From the NCBI GenBank assembly GCA_017881905.1, contig JADGQI010000057.1, positions 1 through 41,003 of the forward strand: a stretch of 41,003 nt of DNA, in the 5' to 3' direction. Position 1 is the stretch's first letter. Each line of letters starts with the position of its first letter. The stretch is from Chloroflexota bacterium (GTDB taxonomy: Bacteria > Chloroflexota > Limnocylindria > Limnocylindrales > CSP1-4). The notes beneath the pieces were generated by a model. The model saw only the letters and a program-made list of their open reading frames with translations, ran no database searches and was not told the origin of the DNA. Made by a program: the position numbers and the translations under genes. Positions 37,507-41,003 of the stretch are shown in pieces.

Positions 37507-38256
37507 GTGATGCGAGCGCGCGGTCCGAGGCTGTCGCCCATCGGCCGGCGCCCGGGAGGGATCGCTCGGGGCCGGGCGACGACGGTCGTCCTGCTCGTCG
37601 CGATCGCCCTGGGCGGCTGCAACGGCACCGCCGATACAAGCCCGACGGCGCAGACGTCCGCGGGCCCATCGGAGGCGCCGTCGGCGTCCGGCGGTCCGGC
37701 CTCCGAGGGGCCGAGCACCGGGTCCACCGACGAGCCGTCGGCCGGACCCAGCGACGAGCCCACGCTCGAGCCGTCGCCCACCGACGGGCCGACCGAGGCG
37801 CCGACGCCCGTCGGCACGCCGTCAGCCGGAGGGACCGACGCCTGCTTCGGTTCGGCCCAGACGCGTGACGACTTCTTCGGGGTCTTCGCCGACGACGTGT
37901 CGTGGCCGGTCTACTGTGCCGTGCTGCCGAAGGGTTGGTCGGTCGAGGACGGGCATTTCCAGCTCAAGGACGGCGGTCGGCTGTGGATCATCTACCGGCG
38001 CCGCTCCGACGGGGCGAAGGTCGTCCTCGACCAGGGTTCGGTCTGCCAGGAGACGACCCCGTGCGTGCCGTCCGGGGATGACCTCGGGTCGATCCCATTC
38101 GGCGACCGCCAGGCGGACCTCAGCTCGACGTCGGCGGGCGTCCTGAGCGCGGTCGTCGATGAGACCGAGAACCCGGCCTGGCTGCTGACCGGCACCGGCA
38201 TCGAAGCCAGGGACTTCAAGACCATCGCCGCGAAGCTCCACCTGCTCGACCGCTAG
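37507..38256 (+). CDS. Uncharacterised lipoprotein with Ser/Pro/Gly-rich linker
   Basis: TTVVLLVAIALGGCNGTAD lipobox; low-complexity linker; globular C-terminus with four Cys. Confidence 0.75.
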   Translation: MMRARGPRLSPIGRRPGGIARGRATTVVLLVAIALGGCNGTADTSPTAQTSAGPSEAPSASGGPASEGPSTGSTDEPSAGPSDEPTLEPSPTDGPTEAPTPVGTPSAGGTDACFGSAQTRDDFFGVFADDVSWPVYCAVLPKGWSVEDGHFQLKDGGRLWIIYRRRSDGAKVVLDQGSVCQETTPCVPSGDDLGSIPFGDRQADLSSTSAGVLSAVVDETENPAWLLTGTGIEARDFKTIAAKLHLLDR

Positions 38257-39381
38257 ATGCGGATCGCCGAGTTCGAGCTGGAGCGGTACTTCGCCCGTTG
38301 GGAGTTCGCCGTCAGGCACCTGCTCTGTGCGTCGGACGTCCAGGGCTACCCGATGGCGGACCTCCTGGCCCTGGCGGATGACGAGACCCGCGGACTGTGG
38401 GACGGCCTCCAGCTCGGCTACACCGAATCGACCGGGCATCCGCTGCTGCGCCGCGAGATCGCCGGGTTGTACGAGGGGATCTCGGCCGAGGAGGTGCTCG
38501 TCTTCGCCGGCGCCGAGGAGGCGATCTTCTGCCTGATCTCGGTCATGCTCGGGCCGGGCGACCATGCGATCGTGACCTGGCCCGGCTACCAGAGCCTGTA
38601 CGAGGTCGCGCGGGCCGCGGGTGCGGACGTGACCCTCCACGAGCTGCACGAGACGGACGGCTGGGCGCTCGATGTCGGGCGACTGCGAGCGGCGATCCGG
38701 CCGGACACCCGCCTCATCGTCGTCAACGCGCCGCACAATCCGACCGGGATGCTGCCGACCCACGCCGAGTGGCGGACGCTGACCGACCTGTGCGCCGAGG
38801 CCGGTGTCCACCTCCTGGCCGACGAGGTGTACCGGTTCCTCGAGCTCGACCCCGCCGACCGCGTGACGGCCGGAGCCGACGCCATCGAGCGTGGGGTGTC
38901 GCTCGGCGTCCTGTCGAAGTCGTTCGCGATGGCCGGGCTCCGGATCGGCTGGCTCGCAAGCCGCGACCGAGCGCTGCTCGCCCGAGCCGCCGCGTTCAAG
39001 GACTACACGACGATCTGCTCGTCCGCGCCCGCCGAGATCCTCGGGATCGTGGCGCTCCGGGCACGGGACACGGTCCTCGCTCGGACCCAGGCGATCGTCG
39101 GTGCCAACCTGCCGCTGCTCGACCGGTTCTTCGCCGTGCGCTCGGACGCGTTCTCGTGGGTCCGACCGCGAGCGGGCTCGGTCGGCTTCCCGCGCCTGAC
39201 GATCCCCGGCGTGTCGATCGACGCGTTCGCGGCCGACCTGGTCGAGGCGGAGGGGGTCCTGCTCCTGCCGGGCTCGCGGTTCGGCGTGCCGGGCGACCAC
39301 TTCCGGGTCGGCTTCGGTCGGACGGACCTGCCCGTCGCCCTTGCCCGTCTCGAGGCCTTCGTCGATCGCTGGTTCGGTTGA
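38257..39381 (+). CDS. Aminotransferase class I/II (PLP-dependent)
   Basis: VNAPHNPTGMLPTHAEW...LLADEVYRFLEL...GVLSKSFAMAGLRIGWLASRD. Confidence 0.93.
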   Translation: MRIAEFELERYFARWEFAVRHLLCASDVQGYPMADLLALADDETRGLWDGLQLGYTESTGHPLLRREIAGLYEGISAEEVLVFAGAEEAIFCLISVMLGPGDHAIVTWPGYQSLYEVARAAGADVTLHELHETDGWALDVGRLRAAIRPDTRLIVVNAPHNPTGMLPTHAEWRTLTDLCAEAGVHLLADEVYRFLELDPADRVTAGADAIERGVSLGVLSKSFAMAGLRIGWLASRDRALLARAAAFKDYTTICSSAPAEILGIVALRARDTVLARTQAIVGANLPLLDRFFAVRSDAFSWVRPRAGSVGFPRLTIPGVSIDAFAADLVEAEGVLLLPGSRFGVPGDHFRVGFGRTDLPVALARLEAFVDRWFG

Positions 39382-39429
39382 TCGCGACCAGGGCTTGTCT
39401 GGCGGCCCGGATGCGTGGATAGTCTCGTC

Positions 39430-39570
39430 ATGCGTCTGCGACGAGCGACCGGCGGCATCGGGATCGGGGCCGGGCTGAGCTTCGTCCTGCTCCACGCCGT
39501 GCACGTGGCCGCCATCTCTGCGCCGGCTGCCCTCGGCGCCGCCGTCAGCTTCGTCTGCCACATCCGCTAG
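39430..39570 (+). CDS. Small membrane ORF (46 aa), below the ORF-track cutoff
   Basis: MRLRRATGGIGIGAGLSFVLLHAVHVAAISAPAALGAAVSFVCHIR*; preceded by TTGTCT-N19-TAGTCT. Confidence 0.45.
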   Translation: MRLRRATGGIGIGAGLSFVLLHAVHVAAISAPAALGAAVSFVCHIR

Positions 39571-39583
39571 GCGCGCCGCAGGG

Positions 39584-40651
39584 TCAGGCCCGGACGGTGA
39601 CCGCCACGTCCTGGACGAGGTTGTTGGCGAGCCCCTTGACGTTCCAAGCCGGGACGGTGGGTTGGGTCGTGCCGTCGGCGTCGGTCGCCCGGCACGACAG
39701 GGTGTGCTCGCCGGGCGGTGCGAGCCAGTCGTACGTCCAGCTCCGCCACGCGTGCTCGCCGAGCGGTGGTCCGAGCGTCGCCTCGGCCCAGACCCCGTCG
39801 ATCCCGACCTCGACCCGGACGATCGGCGCGAAGCCTCCCCAGGCCCGGCCCCGCAGGGTCGTCGGTCCTGGGTCGAGCGACCGGACGCGGGTGTAGAAGT
39901 CGGGGATGCCCGGTGGGATCATCAGCGCCCGGACCCGCATCCGGGTGACCGGCTGGCCCGGGTCGTCGTCCGACTCGCGGAAGGTGTACGCCTCGATCTG
40001 CTGGTAGCCCTCGAACGGTGCTGCGACCGCCTCGATCGCGGTCAACCACTTCACACTTGTCATGCCGTACCAGCCAGGGACCAGGAGCCGGACCGGGAAG
40101 CCGTGCTGCGGCTCGAGCGGTCGTCCGTTCATCTCATAGGCCAGGAGGACCTCGGGGGCCGTCGCCTGGGCCACCGTCAGGCTCCGCTGGTAGTCCTGCT
40201 CGATGTCGCCCTGCGTTCCTCGGTCGGCTCCGGTGAACACGAGCTCCACCGCGTCCGGTCGGACCCCGGCGTCGGCGAGGATCCCCGCCAGCGGCGTCCC
40301 GGTCCACGTCGCCGTCCCGACGGCTTCCACCAGCCAGGGCTGGCTGAGCGGCCGAGGGTCCAGCCGGGCGCGGCCGTTGCCGGCGCACTCCATCGTGACC
40401 GGGAGCGTCCGGGCCGGTCGTCGGCGCAGGTCGGCCAGGCTCAGCTCGAGCGGACGCTCGACCAGGCCTCCGATCCGGAGTCGCCAGGAGTCGGCGTCGA
40501 CGTCGGGGATGTCGAAGTGGACAAGGAGGTAGTGCATCCCGATCGGCGTGACGTCGTAGCGCAGCCCCTCGAGCGGCATGCCCCGGTTGCGCGTCGCGAG
40601 CTGGAGCTCCTCGAGACGGATCCCCTCGCCGGGTTCGGCGGTGCTGGCCAT
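39584..40651 (-). CDS. Sulfite oxidase-family molybdopterin-dependent oxidoreductase
   Basis: LPVTMECAGNGRARLDP (Mo-ligand Cys), HGFPVRLLVPGWYGMTSVKWL, Ig-like dimerisation domain WGGFAPIVRVEVGIDGVWAEATL...; ATG at 40651. Confidence 0.92.
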   Translation of the reverse strand: MASTAEPGEGIRLEELQLATRNRGMPLEGLRYDVTPIGMHYLLVHFDIPDVDADSWRLRIGGLVERPLELSLADLRRRPARTLPVTMECAGNGRARLDPRPLSQPWLVEAVGTATWTGTPLAGILADAGVRPDAVELVFTGADRGTQGDIEQDYQRSLTVAQATAPEVLLAYEMNGRPLEPQHGFPVRLLVPGWYGMTSVKWLTAIEAVAAPFEGYQQIEAYTFRESDDDPGQPVTRMRVRALMIPPGIPDFYTRVRSLDPGPTTLRGRAWGGFAPIVRVEVGIDGVWAEATLGPPLGEHAWRSWTYDWLAPPGEHTLSCRATDADGTTQPTVPAWNVKGLANNLVQDVAVTVRA

Positions 40652-40734
40652 CCACGGATGGTCGCACCGATGGCCAACGCCCGCGCGGCGCCGGCGATCC
40701 GCCGACCGGCCCGGCGCATGACCGGCCCGGCGCG

Positions 40735-41003
40735 TCAACCGAGCCGGGCGAACTCGTCGAGGAACCGGGCAGTGAGCTGGGCGGCCTTGGCGGCGTAGTC
40801 GATCCGGACGTTCTCGTTCGGAGCATGGGCCCGACAATCCGCTGAGCCGCCGCCGAGGGTGGTCGTCGGCACCGCATCACGGCCGCAGACCTGCCACATC
40901 GGAGCCGTTCCCGGCATCGACACGTAGCGGACCGACGGGCTCTCGAAGACGGCCTCGGAGACCCGGGCGGCAGCGTCCAGGATCGGGTCGTCGGCCTTGC
41001 TCC
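40735..41003 (-). CDS. M20-family metallopeptidase, C-terminal fragment (truncated by window end)
   Basis: SKADDPILDAAARVSEAVFESPSVRYVSMPGTAPMWQVCGRDAVPTTTLGGGSADCRAHAPNENVRIDYAAKAAQLTARFLDEFARLG*. Confidence 0.8.
   Translation of the reverse strand, partial: SKADDPILDAAARVSEAVFESPSVRYVSMPGTAPMWQVCGRDAVPTTTLGGGSADCRAHAPNENVRIDYAAKAAQLTARFLDEFARLG

Noticed and set aside
37822-39561. 579-aa minus-strand ORF opposite lipoprotein and aminotransferase
   Set aside because: Compositional artefact; no recognisable domain.
1-41003. CRISPR array, transposase/IS element, prophage or tRNA/rRNA genes
   Set aside because: None was recognised: no regularly spaced repeats, no transposase or integrase motifs, and no tRNA or rRNA sequence.

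Overview
This is a GC-rich, almost fully coding chromosomal window. Gene order and protein character resemble an uncultured Chloroflexota or related lineage; that taxonomy is inference only. Genes are mostly on the + strand. In order: the rpsU C-terminus, yqeY, a 7TM-HD (PgpH-like) phosphodiesterase, ybeY, pth, mfd, two LLM flavin oxidoreductases, an RDD membrane protein and an MFS transporter. Next is a SAM/methyl-cycle block (apt, mtnA, GNAT, ahcY, a membrane protein, a Na+/H+ antiporter, metK) followed by an ABC ATPase and permease with no adjacent binding protein. An accessory stretch follows: an uncharacterised protein, a VOC protein, a possible PD-(D/E)XK-like orphan, a cupin-nucleotidyl cyclase fusion, and an ECF sigma factor with a membrane partner. 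An FMN riboswitch then precedes an NMT1/THI5-like lipoprotein, followed by manC, a phosphohexomutase, a cupin and a small SWIM protein. On the minus strand is a tightly coupled three-gene operon of exported proteins: a caspase/gingipain-like (clan CD) protein, a PepSY/FTP-like protein and a beta-propeller lipoprotein. A cobalamin riboswitch and btuFCD come next, then a lipoprotein, an aminotransferase, an unannotated 46-aa membrane ORF, a sulfite-oxidase-family protein (minus) and a truncated M20 peptidase (minus). The best candidate for an undescribed system is the exported protease-like operon at 31266-34094. Other points worth checking are recurrent -10 boxes placed for leaderless transcription, an FMN riboswitch with an atypical extended stem feeding an orphan binding protein, the cupin-cyclase fusion, and an N-terminally extended MtnA. 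All calls come from reading the sequence; no database search was run.
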